This document shows positions 1 to 7,988 of a stretch of DNA of 64,000 nt, piece by piece. Position numbers and translations under genes: made by a program. Origin of the DNA: JAAYAO01 sp051133435 (GTDB lineage: Bacteria; Actinomycetota; Actinomycetes; Propionibacteriales; Propionibacteriaceae); NCBI RefSeq assembly GCF_051133435.1, contig NZ_JBPGNY010000001.1, positions 496,001 through 560,000 of the forward strand. Reading direction: 5' to 3'. Within the stretch, counting starts at the first letter, position 1, and each line of letters starts with the position of its first letter. The notes under the pieces were generated by a model, which searched no databases, was not told where the DNA came from, and worked only from the letters and a program-made list of their open reading frames with translations.

Positions 1-1010
1 TTCAGCTTCAGCACCGGCCCGGCATTGAGCATCGGCAGGTGGTCGGGGTCGTGCCTGTTCACGTAGTTCGGGTGCACCCCGTGGGCCCCGTCGGCCGACA
101 GGCAACTCGACCGGGCACACATCTGCAGCACCGCATCGTCATAGATACCGTGCGCCGCGGCGATGCGCTGCAGCACATGGGCCAGCAGTGGTCCCGCTGC
201 CCCGGTGGTGCTGGCCGAGCCGACCTCCTCGTGGTCGAAGGCGGCCATCACCTGAATGTCGGGGCCGGGTTCGGCATCGATCAGCGCCACCAGGGAGGCG
301 TGCACCGACATCAGGTTGTCCAGCCGCCCCGACGCCAGGAACTCCAGGTCGGCGCCGAAGGAGCGCGCCGCCTGGGTGTCGTAGGCGAAGACGTCGTGCC
401 CGGCGATGTCGGCGCCGGACTCTAGACCGCCGATCTCGGCGAGCAGATCGAGCACCGAGCGGCCCGCGTCACCGATGCCCCACACCGGGGTCAGATGCTG
501 TTGCGGATCGAGCTTCAATCCCTCGCTGTTCACCGCCCGGTCGAGGTGGATCGCCAGCTGCGGCACCCGCATCACCGCGCCGGTGCGCACCAGCCGCACC
601 TCACCGTCCAGATCGACGATGCGACCGGCGAGCCCGAGTTCGCGGTCGAGCCAGGAGTTGGTCAGCATGCCGCCGTACACCTCGACCCCGACCTGCTGCC
701 AACCGACGGTGGTCTTGTCGGGACGGGGTTTGAGCTTGAAGGCCGGGGAGTCGGTGTGCGAGCCGACGATCCGGAAGGCCGTCTCGGCGGTGACCTCCGT
801 AGGCGTGCGCCAGGCGATGATCGCCCCGTCCCGGATCAGGAAATGGCCGCCCGGATCATCGGTCCAGGGCTTGGTTTCGGACTCCTCGGAGAAACCCGAC
901 GCCCGCAGTTGGTCTGCGACCTCCTGCACGGCGTGGTACGAGCTGGGGGAGGCTGCTACGAACGCTCCCAGATCGCCGGTGTGGTCGCGGGCGGACTTGA
1001 ACGTGGCCAT
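1..1010 (-). CDS. M18 family aminopeptidase (aspartyl aminopeptidase type), C-terminus cut by the window edge
   Basis: A zinc metallopeptidase of family M18, which removes N-terminal (often acidic) residues from peptides in the cytoplasm. About 336 residues are visible. The zinc-ligand motif SHTDSPAFKLKP contains H85 and D87, and a second metal/catalytic motif FDHEEVGS lies near residue 255. The rest of the C-terminal catalytic domain lies beyond position 1. The ATG at 1010 is supported by a -10 box TACGGT (1023-1018) ending 7 nt upstream, which implies a leaderless mRNA. The gene stands alone, upstream of ilvA in a different transcription direction of reading only by position (both are on the minus strand, ilvA ends at 1044). 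Confidence 0.93.
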   Translation of the reverse strand, partial: MATFKSARDHTGDLGAFVAASPSSYHAVQEVADQLRASGFSEESETKPWTDDPGGHFLIRDGAIIAWRTPTEVTAETAFRIVGSHTDSPAFKLKPRPDKTTVGWQQVGVEVYGGMLTNSWLDRELGLAGRIVDLDGEVRLVRTGAVMRVPQLAIHLDRAVNSEGLKLDPQQHLTPVWGIGDAGRSVLDLLAEIGGLESGADIAGHDVFAYDTQAARSFGADLEFLASGRLDNLMSVHASLVALIDAEPGPDIQVMAAFDHEEVGSASTTGAAGPLLAHVLQRIAAAHGIYDDAVLQMCARSSCLSADGAHGVHPNYVNRHDPDHLPMLNAGPVLKL

Positions 1011-1017
1011 GAGTGTC

Positions 1018-1023
1018 ACCGTA
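1018..1023 (-). promoter_or_regulatory. Candidate -10 box of the M18 aminopeptidase gene
   Basis: TACGGT fits TAnnnT and is followed by 7 nt and the ATG, so transcription would begin at or next to the start codon (leaderless). It is one of a recurring set in this window. No clear -35 box is visible. Confidence 0.5.
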
Positions 1024-1043
1024 GTACTGACCGGGGGCTCACT

Positions 1044-2351
1044 TCACACGAGCATCCGGAAGAACGGGGAGTCGGCCTCGATCAATTCCACCCCGATCGG
1101 GGAGGCCGCCATCCGGTCGAGCAGGCCGGGCAGGTCGTCGGCACTGCCCAGTTCGATACCGACGATCGCCGGGCCGGTCTCCCGGTTCGAGCGCTTCACG
1201 TACTCGAACAGGACGATGTCGTCGTCGGGGCCGAGCACCTCGGCCAGGAATCGGCGCAGGGCACCGGGCTCCTGAGGGAAGTTCACCACGAAGTAGTGCT
1301 TGCGACCCTCATGCACCAGGGAGCGTTCGACGATCTCGGCGTACCGGGACACGTCGTTGTTGCCTCCCGAGAGCAGGACGACCACGGATTCCCCGGGTTG
1401 CACCTGCACCTCGTGGCCCAGGGCGGCGGCGGCCAAGGCTCCGGCCGGTTCGGCGATCACTCCGTCGATCTGGTACAGCTCCAGCATCTCGGTGCAGATC
1501 CGCCCTTCGGCGGTGCAGACGATCTCGGTGCCGGCGTCGCGCACCAGCGGATAGGTGTGCGCCCCGGCTCGGCGCACCGCGGCGCCGTCGACGAAGGTGT
1601 CGATGCTGGGCAGGGTGACCGGTTCACCGGCGGACAGGGCGGCCATCATGCAGGCTGCCGAGGCGGGTTCCACCCCGACCACCCGGGTCTGCGGGTGGTG
1701 CTGGCTCAACCAGGTCAGGCAGCCGGCGAGCAGCCCACCACCGCCGACCGGCAACACCAGCACGTCGGGGGCCCGGCCGAACTGGTCGACGATCTCGGCG
1801 GCGATGGTGCCCTGGCCTGCGATCACCCGCGGGTCGTCGAAGGCCGGTACCAGGGTGGCCCGGGAGGCCTCGGCCGAGGCGGCGGCGGCTTCGGCCGAAT
1901 CGTCGTAGGTATCGCCCACCACCACCAGTTCGATCCGGTCACCGCCCAGGGCGAGCATCCGATCACGCTTCTGGCGCGGCGTGGTGGTCGGCACGAAGAT
2001 CTTGCCGTTCACACCCAGGGCCCGGCAGGCGTAGGCCACACCCTGGCCGTGGTTGCCGGCGCTGGCACAGATCACCCCGGCCGCCCGCTCCCCTGCGTCC
2101 AGGTGGGTCATCAGGTTGTAGGCGCCGCGCAGCTTGTAGGAACGCACCGGTTGCAGGTCTTCGCGTTTCAGCCACACCTCCGCACCGGATCGTTCACTCA
2201 GCCGTTGGTTGCGCAGCAGCGGGGTACGGCTGACGATGCCTGCCAGGGAGTGGGTGGCCCGTTCGACCGCGTCCGCCATCTCGGCGGCGTTGTACGGCGA
2301 TCGGTCACGGCTCGATTCGATGGTCACCGACCCATTGTTGCGCGTCGCCAT
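1044..2351 (-). CDS. ilvA: Threonine ammonia-lyase (threonine dehydratase)
   Basis: A PLP enzyme that deaminates L-threonine to 2-oxobutanoate, the first step of isoleucine synthesis. The PLP lysine is K73 in the motif SYKLRGAYN, the phosphate-binding loop GGGGLLAG is at 203-210, and SGGNND is near 328-333. A C-terminal ACT-like regulatory domain (about 352-425, starting KHYFVVNFPQEPGALRRF) argues for the biosynthetic, isoleucine-sensitive type rather than the short catabolic one. At 435 residues it has one ACT-like unit, not the two of the enterobacterial enzyme. Its start overlaps the end of rmuC by 28 nt, so the two genes may be co-transcribed. No good ribosome site is visible at this start. 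Confidence 0.95.
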   Translation of the reverse strand: MATRNNGSVTIESSRDRSPYNAAEMADAVERATHSLAGIVSRTPLLRNQRLSERSGAEVWLKREDLQPVRSYKLRGAYNLMTHLDAGERAAGVICASAGNHGQGVAYACRALGVNGKIFVPTTTPRQKRDRMLALGGDRIELVVVGDTYDDSAEAAAASAEASRATLVPAFDDPRVIAGQGTIAAEIVDQFGRAPDVLVLPVGGGGLLAGCLTWLSQHHPQTRVVGVEPASAACMMAALSAGEPVTLPSIDTFVDGAAVRRAGAHTYPLVRDAGTEIVCTAEGRICTEMLELYQIDGVIAEPAGALAAAALGHEVQVQPGESVVVLLSGGNNDVSRYAEIVERSLVHEGRKHYFVVNFPQEPGALRRFLAEVLGPDDDIVLFEYVKRSNRETGPAIVGIELGSADDLPGLLDRMAASPIGVELIEADSPFFRMLV

Positions 2352-4033
2352 TCCAACGGAATCGGCGGCGGCACCGAGTCTTCCCCTTCGCCATCGGCGG
2401 GCAGTTCGTTGAGGGCCGGTTCAGGACGGGTCAGTTCCTCGGCCTCGGGAAGTTCAGCGCCCTTCGCGCCCTCCAGGACCGGGGTATCTGCGGTTTCGAT
2501 CGTCACCTCGGTCACCTCCTCAACCTCGAGGCGCTCCTCAACCTGGAGTTCGGCCGCACCTTCGAGTTCGGCCTCGGCGGAGCTCAGCAACTCGGGGCTG
2601 GAAAGCGATCGCACCACCTCGTCCTGTAGTTCGGGGGCGTTCAGGTCGCCGTCGCTGATCTTGAGCTCCTTGAACCGCCGGGCCTGGGGCAGGACCCGCG
2701 ACTCGAGCGAACCCACGGTTTTGTTGTAGGACTCGACCGCCACTCCCAACTGTTTGCCGAGTTTCTTGAAGTGTCCGCCCATCGTGGACAACCGGTCGTA
2801 CAGGTCGCGGCCCAGGGTGAAGACCTCGGCGGCGCTGTCGGCCAGGGCCGATTGCTTCCAGCCGTAGGCGATGGACCGCAGGGTGGCGATCAGGATTGCC
2901 GGGGTGGCGACCACCACGTTGCGGGCCGCAGCGTACTCGTGCAGGTTCGGCATCTGTTCCAGGCCGGCTTGCAGGAAGGCGTCGCTGGCCAGGAACATCA
3001 CCACGAACTCGGGGCTGGCAACGTCCAAGGTCCAGTACTGCTTGCTGCTGAGTTGGTCGATGTGGGTCTTCAGGTGCTTGCCGAAGCGCACCATCGCCTC
3101 GTCGCGGTCGCGATCATCGGTCGCCTCCTGGGCATCCAGGAAGGCGGCCAGGGGCACCTTGGCATCGACATAGACGAACTTGCCGCCGGCCAGGTTCACG
3201 CGCATGTCGGGACGCAGTTGGCCCTCGGTGGTGGTGGCCGACACCTGCAGGTCGAAGTCGCAGTACTCCAGCATTCCGGCCACCTCGGCCACCCGGCGCA
3301 ACTGCATCTCACCCCAGGCACCGCGCACGTGTGGCTGGCGCAGCGCCGAGACCAGGGAGGCGGTTTCGCGACGCAACTCGTCGCCGGTGCTGCGCACCGT
3401 CTGCACGTGGGCCTGCAGGTCACGGCTCATCGCGACCCGTTCCTTCTCCACGTCGTTGAGTCGTTCCTGGAAGCGCTGCAAGGCTTCGGTCACCGGCTTG
3501 AGGGCCTGGTCGGTGGCCTGCAGCCGCTTCTCGGCAGCCTCGTCGGCTCGCTTGCTCTGCAGTTCGAGCAACTCGGCCGACATGATCTTGAACTGTTCGC
3601 TCATCCGCTCTCGATCGGCAACCACTTCCTCGGCGCGGGCCCTCGCGGAATCACGTTCGGCCCTGGCCTGGGCCACCTGGGCGCCGATTTCGCTGAGCTT
3701 CTCGCGCACCTCGGAGGCGGCGGTACGCGCCTCGGCGGTCTCCTGCCGGGCTTCGGCCGCCCGACGTTCGGCCTCGGCGACGCTGCTGCGCGCCTCCTCC
3801 ACCCGCAGCATCGACTGCTGCAGTTCCACCCGCAGGGAGTTCGACTCCTCCCGGGCGCGGTCGGCGACCTCGCGGTGCGAAACGAGTTCGGCACGTGCGG
3901 TGGCCACGTCCTGCTCGGCCCGCTCGGCACGTTCACGCACCGTGCGTTCGCGGCTGCGCAGCACCACTGCGACCACCGCCGCACCCAGGGCCAGGCCGAT
4001 GATCAGGGTCACCACTAGCTCGATCACGTTCAT
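2324..4033 (-). CDS. rmuC: DNA recombination protein RmuC
   Basis: RmuC-family protein of 569 residues, thought to limit recombination between inverted repeats through a nuclease-like domain. An N-terminal membrane helix (about 3-23) is followed by a long Arg/Glu/Ala-rich coiled coil (about 25-220). The RmuC core includes ALRQPHVRGAWGEMQLRR, the motif YVDAKVPLAAF and the segment SPEFVVMFLASDAF. The C-terminus is acidic and low in complexity. I chose the ATG at 4033 because it gives the usual short N-terminus and has CAGGA seven nt upstream. Open frame continues upstream to 4315 but overlaps the next gene and does not resemble the family. Function is assigned by family only. Confidence 0.9.
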   Translation of the reverse strand: MNVIELVVTLIIGLALGAAVVAVVLRSRERTVRERAERAEQDVATARAELVSHREVADRAREESNSLRVELQQSMLRVEEARSSVAEAERRAAEARQETAEARTAASEVREKLSEIGAQVAQARAERDSARARAEEVVADRERMSEQFKIMSAELLELQSKRADEAAEKRLQATDQALKPVTEALQRFQERLNDVEKERVAMSRDLQAHVQTVRSTGDELRRETASLVSALRQPHVRGAWGEMQLRRVAEVAGMLEYCDFDLQVSATTTEGQLRPDMRVNLAGGKFVYVDAKVPLAAFLDAQEATDDRDRDEAMVRFGKHLKTHIDQLSSKQYWTLDVASPEFVVMFLASDAFLQAGLEQMPNLHEYAAARNVVVATPAILIATLRSIAYGWKQSALADSAAEVFTLGRDLYDRLSTMGGHFKKLGKQLGVAVESYNKTVGSLESRVLPQARRFKELKISDGDLNAPELQDEVVRSLSSPELLSSAEAELEGAAELQVEERLEVEEVTEVTIETADTPVLEGAKGAELPEAEELTRPEPALNELPADGEGEDSVPPPIPLEWRRATMGR

Positions 4034-4092
4034 GCTTCGATCCTGCCGGGTGCCACCGACAGTTTCGGGCCGGACGCTCCGAGGGCAGGCGA

Positions 4093-4731
4093 TTATGTGT
4101 TCGAATATTCGACCAGGACGCGACCCGCGCCGGTCAACTCCCCCGCCCCGGCGGTGACCGAGGCCACCAACCGGGCCAGCTCGTCGGCATTGTTCGAGGC
4201 CAGGGTCAGCAACACTCCCGAGGCCGCGTATTCCACCTCGTGCACCGTGACTCCGGCATCGCGCAGTTCGGCCTCCACCCGTCCGGCGGTGACGTGGTCG
4301 ACCGGCAACCGCCACAGGTCGACCATCTCCACCCGCACGGTGCCCAGGGCGTCGAGGGCGAGCTTGGTCGCCTCCGAGTAGGCCCGCACCAGGCCGCCGG
4401 TGCCCAGCAGAGTTCCGCCGAACCAGCGCACCACCACCGCGGCGACATTACTCAACCCCGACCCGACCAGCACGTCCAGCATCGGGCGGCCGGCGGTTTG
4501 GGCTGGCTCGCCGTCGTCGTTGGAATGCCAGATCGGCTGCGCACCGGGCTCGGAGATCACATGGGCGCTGCAATAGTGCCGGGCACCGGGATACTCCCGG
4601 CGGGCCTCGGCTACCAATTCGCGCGCTTCATCGGCGGTCGTGGCCCGGCGCACGATGGCCAGGAAGCGGGACTTCTTGACCTCGATCTCGGCGAGTGCAC
4701 CCTGCCCGGGCGCCGGCCAGCGTTCGCTCAC
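4093..4731 (-). CDS. YigZ/IMPACT family protein
   Basis: 212-residue member of the YigZ (UPF0029, IMPACT) family. Members are cytoplasmic and have a ribosomal-S5-like fold followed by a ferredoxin-like C-terminal domain. The signature is clear: KKSRFLAI near residue 19, SNDDGEPAQTAGRPML near 71, and VVVRWFGGTLLGTGGLVRAY near 99. Biochemical function in bacteria is not settled; eukaryotic IMPACT acts on GCN2 signalling. The start is GTG and overlaps the ispH stop by 4 nt (GTGA), so the gene is translationally coupled to ispH. Confidence 0.92.
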   Translation of the reverse strand: MSERWPAPGQGALAEIEVKKSRFLAIVRRATTADEARELVAEARREYPGARHYCSAHVISEPGAQPIWHSNDDGEPAQTAGRPMLDVLVGSGLSNVAAVVVRWFGGTLLGTGGLVRAYSEATKLALDALGTVRVEMVDLWRLPVDHVTAGRVEAELRDAGVTVHEVEYAASGVLLTLASNNADELARLVASVTAGAGELTGAGRVLVEYSNT

Positions 4732-5705
4732 GCCTTGCGCTTCATGTCCTTGCGCAGTTCGGGCGGCAGGGCGAAGATCAGGTTCTCCTCGGTGAGCCGC
4801 TCTTCCTCCGCCTCCGGGAAGCCCTGCTCGACCAGGTAGTCGAGCACTCCGCGCACCAGGCTTTCGGGCACCGAGGCGCCGCTGGTCACCCCCACCGAGG
4901 TGACTCCGTCGAGCCAGGCGGGGTCGATCTCGGTGTGGTTGTCGACCCGGTAGGCCGCCTTGGCACCGGATTCAAGGGCCACCTCGACCAGACGCACCGA
5001 GTTGGACGAGTTGGACGAGCCGACCACGATCACCAGGTCGCTGTGCTCGGCGATCTGCTTCACCGCCGACTGCCGGTTCTGGGTGGCATAGCAGATGTCG
5101 TCCGAGGGCGGGTTCATCAGCAGCGGGAACTTCTCGCGCAGCCGCCGCACGGTCTCCATCGTCTCGTCGACGCTGAGGGTGGTCTGGCTGAGCCAGGCCA
5201 CCTTCGCCGGGTCGCGCACCTCGATCTGGTCGACTTCTTCGGGCGACTGCACCAGGGTGATGTGGGTGGGTGCTTCACCGGCGGTGCCCTCGACCTCTTC
5301 GTGGCCGGCATGACCGATCAACAGAATGTCGAGGTCGTCGGAGGCGAACCGTTTCGCCTCGTTGTGCACCTTGGTGACCAGCGGGCAGGTCGCGTCGATG
5401 GCGCGCAGGCCGCGTTCCTTGGCCTCGCCACGCACCATCGGGGACACCCCGTGGGCCGAGAACACCACGGTGGCACCCTCGGGCACCTCGGAAAGCTCTT
5501 CGACGAAGATCGCACCCCGGGCCTCGAGGTCTTCGACCACATGCCGGTTGTGCACGATTTGCTTGCGCACGTAGACGGGATGCTCATACATCTCCAGGGC
5601 GCGTTCCACCGTCACCACGGCACGGTCGACACCCGCGCAATAGCCACGCGGAGCGGCGACCACCACGCGGCGGTCGGACTGGGCAGGGCTCTGTTCGGCG
5701 GTCAT
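4728..5705 (-). CDS. ispH: 4-hydroxy-3-methylbut-2-enyl diphosphate reductase
   Basis: Last enzyme of the MEP isoprenoid pathway; it reduces HMBPP to IPP and DMAPP with a 4Fe-4S cluster. The three cluster cysteines are visible as C23 (PRGYCAGVDRAV), C107 (DATCPLV) and C205 (ICYATQNRQ). The substrate-binding segment SSNSSNS and the TSGASVPE loop are present. Length is 325 residues, normal for the family. The ATG at 5705 is chosen because a -10 box TAGACT ends 7 nt upstream (leaderless type), and an upstream in-frame start would only add non-conserved residues. It supplies precursors to the cis-prenyltransferase encoded at 12 kb. Confidence 0.96.
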   Translation of the reverse strand: MTAEQSPAQSDRRVVVAAPRGYCAGVDRAVVTVERALEMYEHPVYVRKQIVHNRHVVEDLEARGAIFVEELSEVPEGATVVFSAHGVSPMVRGEAKERGLRAIDATCPLVTKVHNEAKRFASDDLDILLIGHAGHEEVEGTAGEAPTHITLVQSPEEVDQIEVRDPAKVAWLSQTTLSVDETMETVRRLREKFPLLMNPPSDDICYATQNRQSAVKQIAEHSDLVIVVGSSNSSNSVRLVEVALESGAKAAYRVDNHTEIDPAWLDGVTSVGVTSGASVPESLVRGVLDYLVEQGFPEAEEERLTEENLIFALPPELRKDMKRKA

Positions 5706-5712
5706 GCAAGGC

Positions 5713-5718
5713 AGTCTA
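5713..5718 (-). promoter_or_regulatory. Candidate -10 box of ispH
   Basis: TAGACT on the minus strand, 7 nt before the ispH ATG. It is back to back with the xseA -10 box at 5782-5787, so this 89-nt gap is a divergent promoter region. Confidence 0.5.
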
Positions 5719-5781
5719 GGCGACCGAACCTGAACCAACACTTTCGTGACGCCGGCCGGGCAGATTGTCAGTGACGTTGCC

Positions 5782-5787
5782 TAGGGT
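5782..5787 (+). promoter_or_regulatory. Candidate -10 box of xseA
   Basis: TAGGGT followed by 7 nt and the ATG at 5795. The same bases (AGGGTGGA) could serve as a ribosome site if transcription began further upstream, so the leaderless reading is not exclusive. Confidence 0.45.
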
Positions 5788-5794
5788 GGACGAC

Positions 5795-7027
5795 ATGGCC
5801 CTGGAATCAAGCCCGGAGAACCCCCAGCCGCTGCAGGTGATCGCCGAAGCAGTGCGTGGCTGGATCGACCGGCTGGGTGTGGTGTGGGTGACCGGACAGG
5901 TGGTCGAACTCAACCGGCGCAGCGGCACGGTATTCCTGGTGCTGCGCGATACCGACGCCGCGATTTCGGTGAGCGTCTCGATGAGCCCCGTGGTGCTGGA
6001 CCGGGCCGGCCCGGTGGCCGAGGGAGCGACGGTGGTCGCCCGGGTCAAACCTCAGTACTGGAAGAAGTCGGGACGCCTGTCCTTCGAATGCAGCGACCTG
6101 CGCCCGACCGGCGAGGGCCGGTTGTTGGCCCAACTCGAACACCTCAAGCGCACCCTGCAGGCCGAGGGCCTGTTCGATCCCATCCACCGCAAGCCCCTGC
6201 CCTTTCTCCCCCGCCGGGTCGGTGTGATTACCGGGGCGAATACCGCCGCCGAACGCGATGTGTTGGAGCACCTGCAGCGTCGCTGGCCCGCGGTGCAGAT
6301 CGAACTGCAGCACACCTTGGTGCAGGGCACCCAGGCGGCCGAGCAGGTGATGGACGCCCTGGCCCGGCTGGATGGTCACCCCGAGGTGGACGTGATCATC
6401 ATCGCCCGCGGTGGCGGGTCGGTGGAGGATCTGATGCCGTTCAACAATGAGGGGTTGGTGCGTGCGGTTGCGGCCTGCCGCACCCCGGTGGTCAGCGCGA
6501 TCGGGCACGAGACCGACACCCCGATCATCGATCTGGTGGCCGATCTGCGCGCCTCCACCCCCACCGATGCGGCGAAACGGGTGGTGCCCGATGTCGCCGA
6601 GGAACAGCAGCGGGTCACCGAGGCCCTCACCCGGGTGCGCCAAGCCCTGCGCCTGCGCCTCGACCGAGAACGGCAGAGCCTGAACGACCTGTGTCATCGG
6701 CCGGTGCTGCGCGATCCGTCCGCAACCCTGGTGGTGCACCGCGAGCAGTTGGTCACCGCTCATGAGCGGCTGCAGTTGGCAATCTCTCGACGGGTCGCCG
6801 AGGAGCGGCGGGCCATCGACAACGAGCTGGCTCGGGTGCGGGCGATGTCACCGAAGGCCACCTTGCAGCGCGGCTACGCGATCCTGACCGACGGCACCGC
6901 CGACACCATCACCTCGATCGCCGACGTGGACGTCGACGACGACATCGCCGCCCAACTCGCCGACGGCCGACTGATCCTGGCCGTACGCGAGGCCGAACCC
7001 CATTCCCCGGCAGGAGACGAACAGTGA
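5795..7027 (+). CDS. xseA: Exodeoxyribonuclease VII large subunit
   Basis: Catalytic subunit of exonuclease VII, which degrades single-stranded DNA to oligonucleotides. It has 410 residues: an N-terminal OB-fold (VWVTGQVVELN, then TVFLVLRDTDAAISV), the catalytic core with the GVITGANTAAERDVLEHL segment and the IIARGGGSVEDLMPFNNEGLVRA motif, then AIGHETDTPIIDLVADLRASTPTDAA, and a C-terminal coiled coil. The start at 5795 is preferred over an upstream TTG because it sits just behind a -10 box or SD-like sequence. It overlaps xseB by 4 nt (GTGA). Confidence 0.95.
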   Translation: MALESSPENPQPLQVIAEAVRGWIDRLGVVWVTGQVVELNRRSGTVFLVLRDTDAAISVSVSMSPVVLDRAGPVAEGATVVARVKPQYWKKSGRLSFECSDLRPTGEGRLLAQLEHLKRTLQAEGLFDPIHRKPLPFLPRRVGVITGANTAAERDVLEHLQRRWPAVQIELQHTLVQGTQAAEQVMDALARLDGHPEVDVIIIARGGGSVEDLMPFNNEGLVRAVAACRTPVVSAIGHETDTPIIDLVADLRASTPTDAAKRVVPDVAEEQQRVTEALTRVRQALRLRLDRERQSLNDLCHRPVLRDPSATLVVHREQLVTAHERLQLAISRRVAEERRAIDNELARVRAMSPKATLQRGYAILTDGTADTITSIADVDVDDDIAAQLADGRLILAVREAEPHSPAGDEQ

Positions 7028-7248
7028 CCGAACCCGAACTCAGTTACGAACAGGCCCGCGACGAGCTGCGCAGCATCGTGCAGAAGATGGAATCGGGGCA
7101 GGCCCCGTTGGCCGACTCCCTGGCGCTGTGGGAGCGCGGTGAAGAACTCGCCACGATTTGTCGGCAATGGTTGGACGGGGCCGAGGAGCGGATTCGGGTG
7201 GCTCGCGAGGCCGCCGGATCAGCCTCGAAGGACACAAAGAACGTGTGA
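7024..7248 (+). CDS. xseB: Exodeoxyribonuclease VII small subunit
   Basis: 74-residue accessory subunit of exonuclease VII. It shows the family pattern SYEQARDELRSIVQKMESGQAPLADSLALWERGEEL, followed by a second helix that packs along the XseA coiled coil. The GTG start lies within the xseA stop (GTGA), so the two subunits are translationally coupled. The stop codon lies inside the left arm of a strong hairpin terminator. Confidence 0.93.
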   Translation: MTEPELSYEQARDELRSIVQKMESGQAPLADSLALWERGEELATICRQWLDGAEERIRVAREAAGSASKDTKNV

Positions 7249-7282
7249 CATCTTGCTCGCCTGCCGGACAAGAAGTCACACG
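7242..7282. terminator. Hairpin terminator after xseB
   Basis: Arms CGTGTGAC and GTCACACG pair outside, then an A-A mismatch, then TCTTG pairs with CAAGA, leaving a 13-nt loop. It lies between the convergent xseB and DUF4245 genes and can serve both strands. There is no long U tract, which is usual in high-GC actinobacteria. Confidence 0.7.
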
Positions 7283-7302
7283 ATCTTGAGGGATCGGGCG
7301 GG

Positions 7303-7866
7303 TCAGTCCCCGGTGGTGAGGGTGCTGACGAACGCGGCCAGTTGCTCATAGCCGGTGTCTCCGACCACCACGGTGATCACCTCACCGTCCTGCCACACCA
7401 GCGCCCGGGTGCGGTCGTCGGGTGACACCCGTTGCTCCCAGGTGCGCCCGCCGATCTGCTGTTCACCATCGCGAACCCCCTCGCGGGTGAGTTTCTGCAT
7501 CGTCGGCAGGGCGGGGGCGTCGGTTTGGTGCAGTGCGATGTAGGTGCGGCCCGGGTCCAGGAAGGCCAACATCCAATGGTTGCCGCCGACATCGTCGGGA
7601 ATGCTCTCCGCACTGGTGGTCCAGCGGGCGTGCCGGGCCATCCACTGGCCGGGGCCCTCCGGGATCCCGACCGGTGCCAGCACTTGGTACGGGGCCGCTT
7701 CCCGGGCCTGGGCCAGTATCGGCTGCCAGTCCACCGGGTTGATGTTCTCGTCGTCCTCGGGAACCACGGTGATCAGCGCGAGCAAACCCAGCACCGGCAA
7801 CACCAACAGCGCCATCGAACGAATCATGTCGCCGAGGGTCTCTCGTCCGCGGGGTCTGTTGGCCAT
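7303..7866 (-). CDS. DUF4245 domain protein, membrane anchored
   Basis: 187-residue protein of the actinobacterial DUF4245 family with no known function. A short cytoplasmic N-terminus (MANRPRGRETLGDMIRS) is followed by one membrane helix (about 18-36, ALLVLPVLGLLALITVV) and an extracytoplasmic domain with the WQPILAQAREAAPYQVLAP and WVA-like ARWTT segments typical of the family. The ATG at 7866 is chosen because GAGG lies 9 nt upstream; another ATG nine bases earlier is possible. In actinobacteria this family commonly neighbours xseAB, as here. Confidence 0.8.
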   Translation of the reverse strand: MANRPRGRETLGDMIRSMALLVLPVLGLLALITVVPEDDENINPVDWQPILAQAREAAPYQVLAPVGIPEGPGQWMARHARWTTSAESIPDDVGGNHWMLAFLDPGRTYIALHQTDAPALPTMQKLTREGVRDGEQQIGGRTWEQRVSPDDRTRALVWQDGEVITVVVGDTGYEQLAAFVSTLTTGD

Positions 7867-7928
7867 GGGGGCCATCCTCACACATTCCGCCAACCGGACG
7901 TGCGGCGTCCGACAGCCCGGAATGGGCC

Positions 7929-7983
7929 CACGAAAAGACTCGGGTGGTCGACCTCGCCAACCGGTCACCCGAGTCTTTTCGTG
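7929..7983. terminator. Perfect 18-bp inverted-repeat terminator after the SDR-ALDH operon
   Basis: Arms 7929-7946 and 7966-7983 are perfectly complementary over 18 bp with a 19-nt loop. On the minus strand the hairpin follows the aldehyde dehydrogenase stop at 7989 by only 5 nt, and each arm contains an AAAAG/CTTTT run. Confidence 0.85.
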
Positions 7984-7988
7984 TTGCT

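Noticed and set aside
495..2729. 744-codon open frame antisense to ilvA and rmuC
   Set aside because: It is His/Gly/Gln-rich with no family resemblance and lies opposite two well-supported genes; long antisense frames are expected in high-GC DNA.
4034..4315. N-terminal extension of RmuC
   Set aside because: The extra residues overlap the YigZ-family gene in another frame and do not look like the membrane-anchored RmuC N-terminus.
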